Position numbers and translations under genes: made by a program. Positions 1-5,410 of a DNA stretch of 7,959 nucleotides are shown here, piece by piece. Each line of letters begins with the position of its first letter. Position 1 is the stretch's first letter. Under the pieces are notes generated by a model, which saw nothing but the letters and a program-made list of their open reading frames with translations, did not search any database and was not told where the DNA came from. Source of the DNA: Thioglobus_B sp964566765 (GTDB lineage Bacteria; Pseudomonadota; Gammaproteobacteria; PS1; Pseudothioglobaceae); contig CAZMJI010000048.1 of assembly GCA_964566765.1 (NCBI GenBank), positions 1 to 7,959 of the forward strand, in the 5' to 3' direction.

Positions 1-800
1 GCAGGCTCAATGTCAACACGATCCATCTCTGTGGTACCTGCATACGACACCATCAAGCCTTTTTGTCTGAGTGAGGGTACCACGCCACCCTCAACACCAC
101 GAATCAACAAGGCACTTTCCATGCCTGATGCTTCAACCAACGCGGCATATTTTGGCGGATAAGGTTTGTGCACATAGCCTAACACCGAATGCGTGGTTTT
201 GCCACGCAGTGGCGTGATTAGGGTTTCCACGGTATTGATTACCGTGCGTTTAATAATGCGATCTCTTAAAGGTACCAGGTTGTGCAGACCCGGGCAATAA
301 CTGGCCTGATCAATATAACTCCAGCCGATACTAGCATCCTCAAGACGCGTTTTAGCCTCCGCCGTTGAATGATCAACCGATAATCCCAGCGCCTCAACCA
401 CGTGTCGATGCGTTAGGCCAAACTTTGGGCTCACACTGTCCAGGCCGTGAATCACTGTTGGCAAGCCCAGCTCTGCCAACAGCGGCGGTAGAAATGAAGA
501 CACTGGAATCGAGCGATTATAACCACTATAAGGGTCGCCCAGATCCACCAGATTCTCCACAGCCACTTGTTGCTTATCACTCTCAGCCAAGATCGCAGCC
601 AGAACACCCTTATTTTCTTCCTCGGTCTCGCGCTTCATTCTCAGTGCGATGAGAAAGATGGCTGACTGTACATCGTCAATCTCGCCACGCAAGATGGCTT
701 GCATGCCAGCTTTAGTCTCTGCTAAATCTAAGTCCTTACTCAACTCTGGCCCAGTGGCAATACGTTGAATAATTGAATGCATAAGCGCTTGTGAATCCAT
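1..800 (-). CDS. Anthranilate phosphoribosyltransferase-like protein (TrpD/TrpD2 family), 3' end missing
   Basis: An open frame runs from an ATG at 800 off the left edge, giving 266 residues without a stop. Residues about 5-65 fit the small helical N-terminal domain of the TrpD fold, and the rest the Rossmann-like glycosyltransferase-3 domain: IHGLDSVSPKFG (117-128) sits where TrpD has KHGNRSVSSKSG, and RGVEGGVVPSL (234-244) is typical of TrpD-like paralogues. The PRPP-binding GTGGD loop of true TrpD is replaced by DLGDPYSGY (86-94), and the GPLANP-type segment is absent near 188-200. It is therefore probably not the tryptophan-pathway enzyme; E. coli YbiB, a TrpD2 protein, is reported to bind nucleic acid instead. 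The start lies 2 bp after the Rieske gene stop, implying translational coupling. Family call strong; substrate or ligand unknown. Confidence 0.82.
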   Translation of the reverse strand, partial: MDSQALMHSIIQRIATGPELSKDLDLAETKAGMQAILRGEIDDVQSAIFLIALRMKRETEEENKGVLAAILAESDKQQVAVENLVDLGDPYSGYNRSIPVSSFLPPLLAELGLPTVIHGLDSVSPKFGLTHRHVVEALGLSVDHSTAEAKTRLEDASIGWSYIDQASYCPGLHNLVPLRDRIIKRTVINTVETLITPLRGKTTHSVLGYVHKPYPPKYAALVEASGMESALLIRGVEGGVVPSLRQKGLMVSYAGTTEMDRVDIEP

Positions 801-802
801 GA

Positions 803-1105
803 TTAAATCTCAATAAAAATACAATTGTTCTCTACCTTAACAGGGTAGGTTTGCATAGACTCGACATCAATATCGCTACTTTGTCCGGTGGCCAGATCAA
901 AGCTGTAGCCATGCAGCGAGCATTGTACCCTACCTGCTTTAAGGCAACCCAGGCTTAATTTAATGTCTTCATGGGGGCAACGATTCTCTGCACAATAAAG
1001 CTGACCGTCAAATTCAGCAATCAGCAGTGCTTTGCCGTTCACTTCAACTTCAGTCATGGTGCCTGACTTAGGCAGGGACTCTAGTACCTTAATCCACTCA
1101 CTCAT
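803..1105 (-). CDS. Rieske-type [2Fe-2S] ferredoxin
   Basis: This 100-residue soluble protein is one Rieske domain. The two cluster-binding boxes are CPH (C43, H45) and CSLHG (C62, H65), followed by the usual FDLATG stretch (69-74). It has no signal peptide or membrane segment, so it should work in the cytoplasm as an electron carrier. NirD, the small subunit of NADH-nitrite reductase, shares the fold but lacks the cluster ligands; here all four are present, so this is a redox-active ferredoxin and not a NirD. No oxygenase or nitrite reductase large subunit is visible nearby, so its partner is unknown. It starts 10 bp after the transglycosylase stop with only a weak GAG as ribosome site, consistent with coupled translation in the leftward operon. 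Confidence 0.88.
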   Translation of the reverse strand: MSEWIKVLESLPKSGTMTEVEVNGKALLIAEFDGQLYCAENRCPHEDIKLSLGCLKAGRVQCSLHGYSFDLATGQSSDIDVESMQTYPVKVENNCIFIEI

Positions 1106-1115
1106 TGCTCAAATA

Positions 1116-1724
1116 CTACCAAAGCCAACGCCAAGATCGATTAGAGTCGAGCTGTGATCGGCACTGTTCTAGCTGTTGTTGGTAACGCTTGGCGTTACGC
1201 TCCACACTGCGGGCCGCCTTTAACAACTGTGGTTTAGACTGATAGCTGCGCTTATTAAAGCCGCCATGACCTTCGTGGTAGGCCAGGTACTGATGATAAG
1301 CATCTGATTTAGAGATACCAGACTGCTGCCTAGACTTGTTGATATACCAGCCGACAAAATCAATCGCATCTTCGAAGTCGTCACGATCGGCATTGCGATT
1401 GCCGCTGTCGTTTTGATACCACTTCCAAGTGTTGTCAACCGCCTGTGCAAAACCATACGCAGTGGTTGGTCTAAACCACGGAATCACACCTAAGAGCTTC
1501 TCTCTGGGTGGTTTGGCATCCGATTGGAATCGCGATTCTTGATACATAATCGCCAATTGCACATGCGCCGGTGCACCATACTTCTTCTCAGTAGCACGCA
1601 CCGCCTGATACCAACTGACTTCTTCGTCCATTAAGTGACAAATGTTATTAACTGTGACCGCCGGGGTTGAGAAACAACCACTTAGCCACAGCGACATCAG
1701 TGCAATCAGTAAGCTTTTTTTCAT
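1116..1724 (-). CDS. Lytic transglycosylase SLT-domain lipoprotein
   Basis: A 202-residue peptidoglycan-cleaving enzyme of the soluble-lytic-transglycosylase fold. The N-terminus is a lipoprotein signal: KK, a hydrophobic stretch, then the lipobox LSGC with lipidated C17, so the mature protein should sit on a membrane facing the periplasm. The catalytic glutamate is very likely E63 in MYQESRF (60-66); AYGFAQA (about 89-95) corresponds to the GLMQ-type substrate motif, and YLAYHEGHGG (about 146-155) to the motif that usually reads AYNAG. The C-terminal third is basic and Gln-rich and may be coiled. The small size resembles EmtA-like enzymes. Its ATG shares one base with the stop of the cold-shock gene (TAATG), so the two are translationally coupled. 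Class confident; no specific gene name is justified. Confidence 0.88.
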   Translation of the reverse strand: MKKSLLIALMSLWLSGCFSTPAVTVNNICHLMDEEVSWYQAVRATEKKYGAPAHVQLAIMYQESRFQSDAKPPREKLLGVIPWFRPTTAYGFAQAVDNTWKWYQNDSGNRNADRDDFEDAIDFVGWYINKSRQQSGISKSDAYHQYLAYHEGHGGFNKRSYQSKPQLLKAARSVERNAKRYQQQLEQCRSQLDSNRSWRWLW

Positions 1725-2050
1725 TAAGCGACAAAGACCTTATAGGCAAGTACTGCTTGAATCAAGAACACAATCACAAACAAAGTTTTGATGGTTGCAT
1801 CTGATAGACCCTGGGTCTGATTGTTAACTCGAACTTTGGCTTTATTGGCGCCTTCTAAAGTCACGTTAACGGCGACCAAGCCTTTTTCTGATTGTTCCAC
1901 GTCGAAACTCACACGTGTGTCTGCTTTCAGTCGAGACTTGTTGTAGATGTTTTTTTGATGAACGAAATATTTATTACCATCATCACCAGTAATAAATCCA
2001 TAACCTTTGGTGCCGAATTGGGCAACCACCCCCGCTACTTGTTTAGCCAT
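1724..2050 (-). CDS. Cold-shock-domain protein with C-terminal transmembrane anchor
   Basis: Residues 3-66 form a cold-shock domain of the CspA type, with RNP1 KGYGFI (15-20), RNP2 YFVH (28-31) and the EKGLVAVNVT strand (55-64) where CspA proteins have KGPQAVNV. A hydrophilic linker (about 67-85) leads to one hydrophobic helix (about 89-107) ending at the stop, so the protein looks tail-anchored, with the nucleic-acid-binding domain in the cytoplasm. Known CSD-DUF1294 fusions carry several membrane helices; this has only one. Its ATG lies inside the end of tpm (8-bp overlap) with a strong GAGGGAG ribosome site at 2055-2061, giving it independent initiation within the operon. RNA or ssDNA binding is inferred from the domain; membrane tethering from the helix. 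Confidence 0.83.
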   Translation of the reverse strand: MAKQVAGVVAQFGTKGYGFITGDDGNKYFVHQKNIYNKSRLKADTRVSFDVEQSEKGLVAVNVTLEGANKAKVRVNNQTQGLSDATIKTLFVIVFLIQAVLAYKVFVA

Positions 2051-2708
2051 TTTTCTCCCTCATGTGCAAACAATATGTTGCTTTTTTAATCGTCTCAACC
2101 CCAGCGTGTTGAAATTTAGGCTCGTGATCAATCGCTTCAACACACTGCAGTTGTTGATAGGTAAAACACGAACCATATAAACGCGCCACCTCTGCCTCAC
2201 TCACGGCAAAAGGCGGTCCGTCAATTTGCGCCTGTGGATAGTCCCACGTCAATAATAGCATTCGCGACGCCTTAGGTATTATAGAACATAAATGCGCTGC
2301 ATATTTTGCTCTTACATCGCCTGGCAGCGCCACCAATGCCGCTCGATCATATACCGCTGAAACCCCTTGTAAATGCTGTGCCTCTAGGTCAAAATAATCG
2401 CCACAATATAGGCTAATACCTGGGGCTTGATATACGACCAATGCACCCTGTTGCTGACGCCGGTAATCCAGCTGTTGCTCTTGGAAAAAGGCTTCGATCG
2501 CCAAAGCACTGAGTTCAACCCCAACCACCTCAATACCTTGAGAAAGGAAAAATGCCATGTCCAAGGTTTTGCCACACAAAGGCACAAATACTCGATCACC
2601 CGAGGTAAGCGACAAACAATCAAAAAAATCAAGCAAAGTGGTGTTAGTCTGATCTCGATGCCAACCCGTTTCTCCCACTTCCCAACGCTTAATCCAATCT
2701 GTCATCAT
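2043..2708 (-). CDS. tpm: Thiopurine S-methyltransferase
   Basis: A full-length bacterial TPMT of 221 residues (219 if the second of two adjacent ATGs is used). It transfers a methyl group from S-adenosylmethionine to thiol substrates; bacterial homologues also methylate selenium and tellurium oxyanions, a detoxifying role. The family N-terminus WIKRWEVGETGWH (5-17) is present, followed by the SAM-binding strand and loop VPLCGKTLDM (42-51), the acidic GVELS (63-67) and YDRAALVALP (120-129). It is a soluble cytoplasmic enzyme and the first gene of the leftward operon. The start is only 22 bp from the divergent thioredoxin-like gene; a likely promoter ends at or next to the start codon, so the mRNA may be nearly leaderless. 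Family call is firm; the natural substrate is not known. Confidence 0.93.
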   Translation of the reverse strand: MMTDWIKRWEVGETGWHRDQTNTTLLDFFDCLSLTSGDRVFVPLCGKTLDMAFFLSQGIEVVGVELSALAIEAFFQEQQLDYRRQQQGALVVYQAPGISLYCGDYFDLEAQHLQGVSAVYDRAALVALPGDVRAKYAAHLCSIIPKASRMLLLTWDYPQAQIDGPPFAVSEAEVARLYGSCFTYQQLQCVEAIDHEPKFQHAGVETIKKATYCLHMREKNG

Positions 2709-2714
2709 GCTTTC

Positions 2715-2742
2715 GTTATAAAATGATCTTATGAAGATTCAA
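2715..2742 (-). promoter_or_regulatory. Putative sigma-70 promoter for the tpm operon
   Basis: Read on the minus strand, TTGAAT (2742-2737) and TATAAC (2720-2715) are separated by 16 bp. The predicted transcript start falls at about 2708, the first A of the tpm start codon, leaving little or no leader; no Shine-Dalgarno sequence is visible there. The -35 lies inside the divergent gene. Inferred by eye from consensus match only. Confidence 0.5.
2717..2722 (+). promoter_or_regulatory. Candidate -10 element for the thioredoxin-like gene
   Basis: TATAAA lies 8 bp upstream of the ATG at 2731 on the plus strand, overlapping the minus-strand -10 through the palindrome TTATAA (2716-2721). Initiation would fall at about the start codon, again implying a leaderless or near-leaderless message. 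No convincing -35 is seen upstream, so this is the weaker of the two divergent calls. Confidence 0.35.
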
Positions 2743-3231
2743 CGACCCCGCCGTAAAACTCTCATGCAAGTGCTAATGATTATTTTAGCAATTTTTGCCA
2801 TGCGTTTTTACCAGCAACAAGACCTAACCCAGGGTCAAATCCCCTCTTTTGCCTCGAAAACTTTAAGTGGTGACATTATCGACACCAAGCCTAGAGAGGA
2901 TCAAGCCATGCTGGTGCATTTCTGGGCCAGTTGGTGCAAGATTTGTGAACTCTCTAATCCTAACATTCAAGCGCTGATGCCTGAATACAAGGTGGTGAAT
3001 ATCGCGCTGCAATCTGGCAGCGATGAAGAGATTAAGGCCTATGCCTCAGAACACCAGTTAGCAATCAATAACATCGTTAATGACAATCACGGCACTCTGG
3101 CCAACCGCTTTGGGGTAAATGGCACCCCGACCAGCTTTATTATCGACCCTGGTGGCAACATACGCTTCACTGAAGTGGGCTACACCACCACCCTAGGCTA
3201 TCGTCTACGCCTCTGGTGGGCTTCAAACTAA
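2731..3231 (+). CDS. Membrane-anchored thioredoxin-fold protein disulfide oxidoreductase (TlpA/ScsD-like)
   Basis: 166 residues: a basic N-terminus (KIQRPRRK), a single membrane segment at about 11-25, then a thioredoxin-like domain. The active site is WASWCKIC with C69 and C72; the cis-proline loop is GTPTSF with P133, and FIIDPGGNIRF (136-146) is the usual TlpA-family strand. The basic stretch before the helix predicts an N-in topology with the redox domain in the periplasm. Such proteins reduce or exchange disulfides in exported proteins, for example in cytochrome c maturation or copper stress; the partner cannot be told here. It opens the rightward operon and its stop overlaps the ung start by one base. 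ATG 2731 has no ribosome site and a possible leaderless start; ATG 2764 would remove the basic stretch and is less likely. Confidence 0.87.
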   Translation: MKIQRPRRKTLMQVLMIILAIFAMRFYQQQDLTQGQIPSFASKTLSGDIIDTKPREDQAMLVHFWASWCKICELSNPNIQALMPEYKVVNIALQSGSDEEIKAYASEHQLAINNIVNDNHGTLANRFGVNGTPTSFIIDPGGNIRFTEVGYTTTLGYRLRLWWASN

Positions 3232-3896
3232 TGACAGAGATTGGCACTTGGTCCGAACCCTTGCAAGGTCTGTCTCAACAGGCCTACTTTCAAAAACTCT
3301 TAAGTTTTTTAAATCAACGCGCCCAAGCAGGTGCCACCATCTACCCACCCAAGGGTCAGTGGTTTCGAGCCTTTGAGCTAACCAACTTTGATCAGGTCAA
3401 AGTGGTGATTCTGGGGCAAGACCCTTATCACAACCCAGGACAAGCTCAAGGTCTAAGCTTTTCGGTGCCCGAGGGTACACCACTGCCACCCTCACTGAGA
3501 AATATCTACCAAGAAATTGCCAGTGATCTGGGTGCTGATCCTGGCACTAATGGTGATTTAAGCGCTTGGGCCAACCAAGGAGTGTTGCTGCTCAATAGTG
3601 TGCTCACGGTTGAGGAAAACACCCCGGGTGCACATGCCAATCAGGGCTGGGAGGTGTTTACCGACACCGTGATTCAACTGATCAGTGAGCACAAAGAGCA
3701 TGTGGTCTTTCTTCTGTGGGGTGCTTATGCGCAAAAAAAGGCTGTACTGATTGATGCTTCTAAGCACCTGGTACTGCGCGCCCCTCACCCATCCCCCTTG
3801 TCGGCGCATCGAGGTTTTTTTGGCTCTAGGCACTTCTCTCAAACCAATGATTACCTTAAAATGCACGGTTTAACCCCGATTAATTGGACCCTATGA
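3231..3896 (+). CDS. ung: Uracil-DNA glycosylase, family 1
   Basis: 221 residues, close to the E. coli enzyme in length. It removes uracil from DNA, starting base-excision repair. All signature motifs are present: GQDPYH (62-67) with the water-activating D64, the LLLNSVLTV uracil-recognition strand (119-127) with N122, and HPSPLSAHRGFFG (186-198) with catalytic H186 and the DNA-intercalating leucine loop. I chose ATG 3231, which shares its A with the TAA of the upstream gene (TAATG) and gives the normal Ung N-terminus; a start at 3216 would add five non-conserved residues. The last four bases overlap pdxB (ATGA). Both overlaps suggest coupled translation of a three-gene unit. Identification is secure. 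Confidence 0.97.
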   Translation: MTEIGTWSEPLQGLSQQAYFQKLLSFLNQRAQAGATIYPPKGQWFRAFELTNFDQVKVVILGQDPYHNPGQAQGLSFSVPEGTPLPPSLRNIYQEIASDLGADPGTNGDLSAWANQGVLLLNSVLTVEENTPGAHANQGWEVFTDTVIQLISEHKEHVVFLLWGAYAQKKAVLIDASKHLVLRAPHPSPLSAHRGFFGSRHFSQTNDYLKMHGLTPINWTL

Positions 3897-4930
3897 AACT
3901 GGTTATTGACGACGCGTGTTACGCTTACCAAGAAATCTTTGCTAATTTTGGCGACATTACTGCCCTGCCTGGCAGAGACATTGATCATGCTTGTGTTAAA
4001 GACGCTGACATCCTGATTGTGCGCTCTAGAACCCAGGTTAATCAAGCGCTACTCGAAGGCTCAACCGTGCGTTTTGTCGGCTCAACCGTGGCCGGCCTGG
4101 ATCACGTGGATCAAGACTATCTAAGACAAAACAACATTGAATTTTTCTCCGCGCAAGGCTGTAACGCCATGGCAGTGGCGGAATTTGTGATTACCGCGAT
4201 TGTTAATCTGGCAGACAAACACGGGTTTGATTACCAAGACAAAACCCTGGGGATTGTTGGCGTCGGCAATGTGGGCTCACGCTTGGCGGCCAAGGCTGAA
4301 TTGATGGGGATTAAGACTCTACTGAACGATCCGCCCAGACAAGCCACTGAAGACTTACCGCAGTTTGTTGACTTGAGCGCGGCATTAAGCGCTGATATCG
4401 TCACTTTCCATACCCCGCTGACCTTTGACGGTGAGCACCCGTCGTATCGCCTGCTGAATAAAGATAATTTCCACCACATTGGTGAGCACAGCATTTTGTT
4501 CAATGCGGCCAGAGGCGGGGTGATTGATGAAGATATTTGGGCGCAAACACAGACCCTAGAAGATGTGATTGACTGCTGGGAGAACGAACCCAATATCAAC
4601 ACCGATTTGCAAGCACGTGCTTATTGGGCCACGCCACATATTGCCGGCCACTCTATTGATGCCAAATTTATGGGCAGCTTTATGGTGTACGAGGCCTTGT
4701 GTGCCTACTTAGATCAAGACATCGATCCAAGTATTGCCAACTTAACCAACCCAGGTACGCTCACGGTAAATGAGAACAACTTAAAAGACACGCTTAACGC
4801 CATTTATGACTTTGAGCAAGACACGCAAGCCATTGCCAATCTGTCGCAGTTTGAATACTATCGTCGACACTATCCTAAGCGTTATGAATGGCACCATTAC
4901 CAATCCAACATCACGCTGCCCATCGTCTAA
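3893..4930 (+). CDS. pdxB: 4-phosphoerythronate dehydrogenase
   Basis: 345 residues of the D-2-hydroxyacid dehydrogenase family. PdxB oxidises 4-phospho-D-erythronate to 2-oxo-3-hydroxy-4-phosphobutanoate in DXP-dependent pyridoxal phosphate synthesis. Visible features are the N-terminal substrate domain starting MKLVIDD, STVAGLDHVD (64-73), the NAD-binding glycine motif GVGNVG (123-128), and the catalytic residues R207 in NAARGG, E232 in WENEP and H249 in TPHIAGHS. The C-terminal region after about 280 fits the extra dimerisation domain that separates PdxB from SerA and other relatives. ATG 3893 overlaps the ung stop by four bases (ATGA) and gives the family N-terminus; the in-frame TTG at 3884 would add only MDP. 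No terminator is visible after the stop. Confidence 0.95.
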   Translation: MKLVIDDACYAYQEIFANFGDITALPGRDIDHACVKDADILIVRSRTQVNQALLEGSTVRFVGSTVAGLDHVDQDYLRQNNIEFFSAQGCNAMAVAEFVITAIVNLADKHGFDYQDKTLGIVGVGNVGSRLAAKAELMGIKTLLNDPPRQATEDLPQFVDLSAALSADIVTFHTPLTFDGEHPSYRLLNKDNFHHIGEHSILFNAARGGVIDEDIWAQTQTLEDVIDCWENEPNINTDLQARAYWATPHIAGHSIDAKFMGSFMVYEALCAYLDQDIDPSIANLTNPGTLTVNENNLKDTLNAIYDFEQDTQAIANLSQFEYYRRHYPKRYEWHHYQSNITLPIV

Positions 4931-4951
4931 TTGGCAAAATTAGGGTCAAAC

Positions 4952-4965
4952 TTGATCTATATCAA
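4952..4965. promoter_or_regulatory. FNR/ANR-type regulator binding site
   Basis: TTGATCTATATCAA matches the FNR/ANR consensus TTGAT-N4-ATCAA at all ten defined positions. It lies in the 144-bp spacer before the DsrC-like gene. Its centre (4958.5) would be at -41.5 relative to a transcript start near 5000, the classic class II activating position, and a -10-like hexamer stands at the right distance. At uniform base composition such a match is expected by chance in roughly 1 of 100 windows of this size. The site suggests activation under low oxygen; the regulator itself is not in the window. Confidence 0.75.
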
Positions 4966-4987
4966 TGCCTTTGGCTGGGTTTGTTGA

Positions 4988-4993
4988 GATACT
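4988..4993 (+). promoter_or_regulatory. Probable -10 element downstream of the FNR-type site
   Basis: GATACT (4 of 6 matches to TATAAT) ends about 7 bp before position 5000, where a class II FNR-dependent promoter with the box at 4952-4965 would start transcription. The upstream region has no obvious -35, as expected for an activator-dependent promoter. Predicted leader to the chosen ATG is about 75 nt. Inference from spacing. Confidence 0.5.
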
Positions 4994-5054
4994 AGGCCAA
5001 ACAATCAACCATAATAAGAAAAAACAGTTGTGCCGACACCTTGGGGCGAGTCTG

Positions 5055-5066
5055 GCTGCTGGCAGC
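5055..5066 (+). other. Small inverted repeat just before the DsrC-like start codon
   Basis: GCTG (5055-5058) and CAGC (5063-5066) can pair around a CTGG loop, with flanking G-T pairs possible. It ends 8 nt before ATG 5075, where the ribosome site should be, and could limit initiation in the leader RNA. The stem is only four pairs long, so this is tentative. Confidence 0.25.
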
Positions 5067-5074
5067 TGTTGGCT

Positions 5075-5410
5075 ATGAAAATCAACAACAAACACATTCA
5101 ACTTGATGCAGAAGGCTATTTGGTCAATCCGGAGGATTGGGACCATGAGGTGGCACGTGAGCTAGCCAAAACCGAAGGCTTAACCCTAGATGATGACTAT
5201 TGGCAAGTGTTCGACTTTATTCGCCAATACTATCAAGACAATCAAAAGTTTCCAGAGGTACGACACACCATCAAACACTTAGTTAGCGAACATGGCTTTA
5301 ACAAGAAACGCGCCAAGGCCAAGCTGTTTTTTATGTTTCCTCATGGCTATGTCAGACAAGCCTGTAAAACTTCCGGTATCAGACGCCCTGAAGGCTGGAA
5401 ACTCGACTAA
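5075..5410 (+). CDS. DsrC/TusE-family sulfur-carrier-like protein, last cysteine replaced by Trp
   Basis: 111 residues from ATG 5075, the usual DsrC length. The fold signature is clear: INNKHIQLDAEGYLVN (3-18), DDYWQVFDFIRQYY (40-53) and the C-terminal arm PHGYVRQACKTSGIRRPEGW (89-108). DsrC has two arm cysteines, QAC(K/R) and a terminal GC(V) eleven residues later, that form a trisulfide during sulfite reductase or reverse-Dsr turnover; TusE keeps only the last. Here C97 is present, but the last position is W108, followed by KLD. The usual sulfur-carrying cysteine is therefore missing, and a role as a regulator or partner-binding paralogue is possible. An upstream GTG at 5030 would add 15 non-conserved residues, so ATG 5075 is preferred although no good ribosome site precedes it. 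A probable FNR-dependent promoter lies upstream; the stop overlaps the convergent permease gene. Confidence 0.88.
   Translation: MKINNKHIQLDAEGYLVNPEDWDHEVARELAKTEGLTLDDDYWQVFDFIRQYYQDNQKFPEVRHTIKHLVSEHGFNKKRAKAKLFFMFPHGYVRQACKTSGIRRPEGWKLD

Noticed and set aside
365..652. 95-residue plus-strand open frame
   Set aside because: It is antisense to the TrpD-like gene, is Pro/Ser-rich with no recognisable domain, and behaves like a reverse-strand shadow.
803..1105. Rieske protein as NirD, the nitrite reductase small subunit
   Set aside because: NirD lacks the cluster ligands, whereas C43, H45, C62 and H65 are all present here, and no nirB is adjacent.
3216..3230. Upstream start for uracil-DNA glycosylase
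   Set aside because: The five extra residues lie inside the preceding gene, while the TAATG overlap at 3231 gives the normal family N-terminus.
3558..3866. 102-residue minus-strand open frame within ung
   Set aside because: It lies opposite highly conserved ung motifs and shows no domain of its own.
5030..5074. GTG at 5030 as start of the DsrC-like protein
   Set aside because: It would add 15 residues (including PTPWGESGCW) with no counterpart in the family, whose N-terminus matches the ATG at 5075.
5130..5162. Strong GGAGG followed by ATG near 5144, as if a second gene started inside the DsrC-like gene
   Set aside because: The ATG is out of frame with the DsrC-like protein and its frame stops after six codons.
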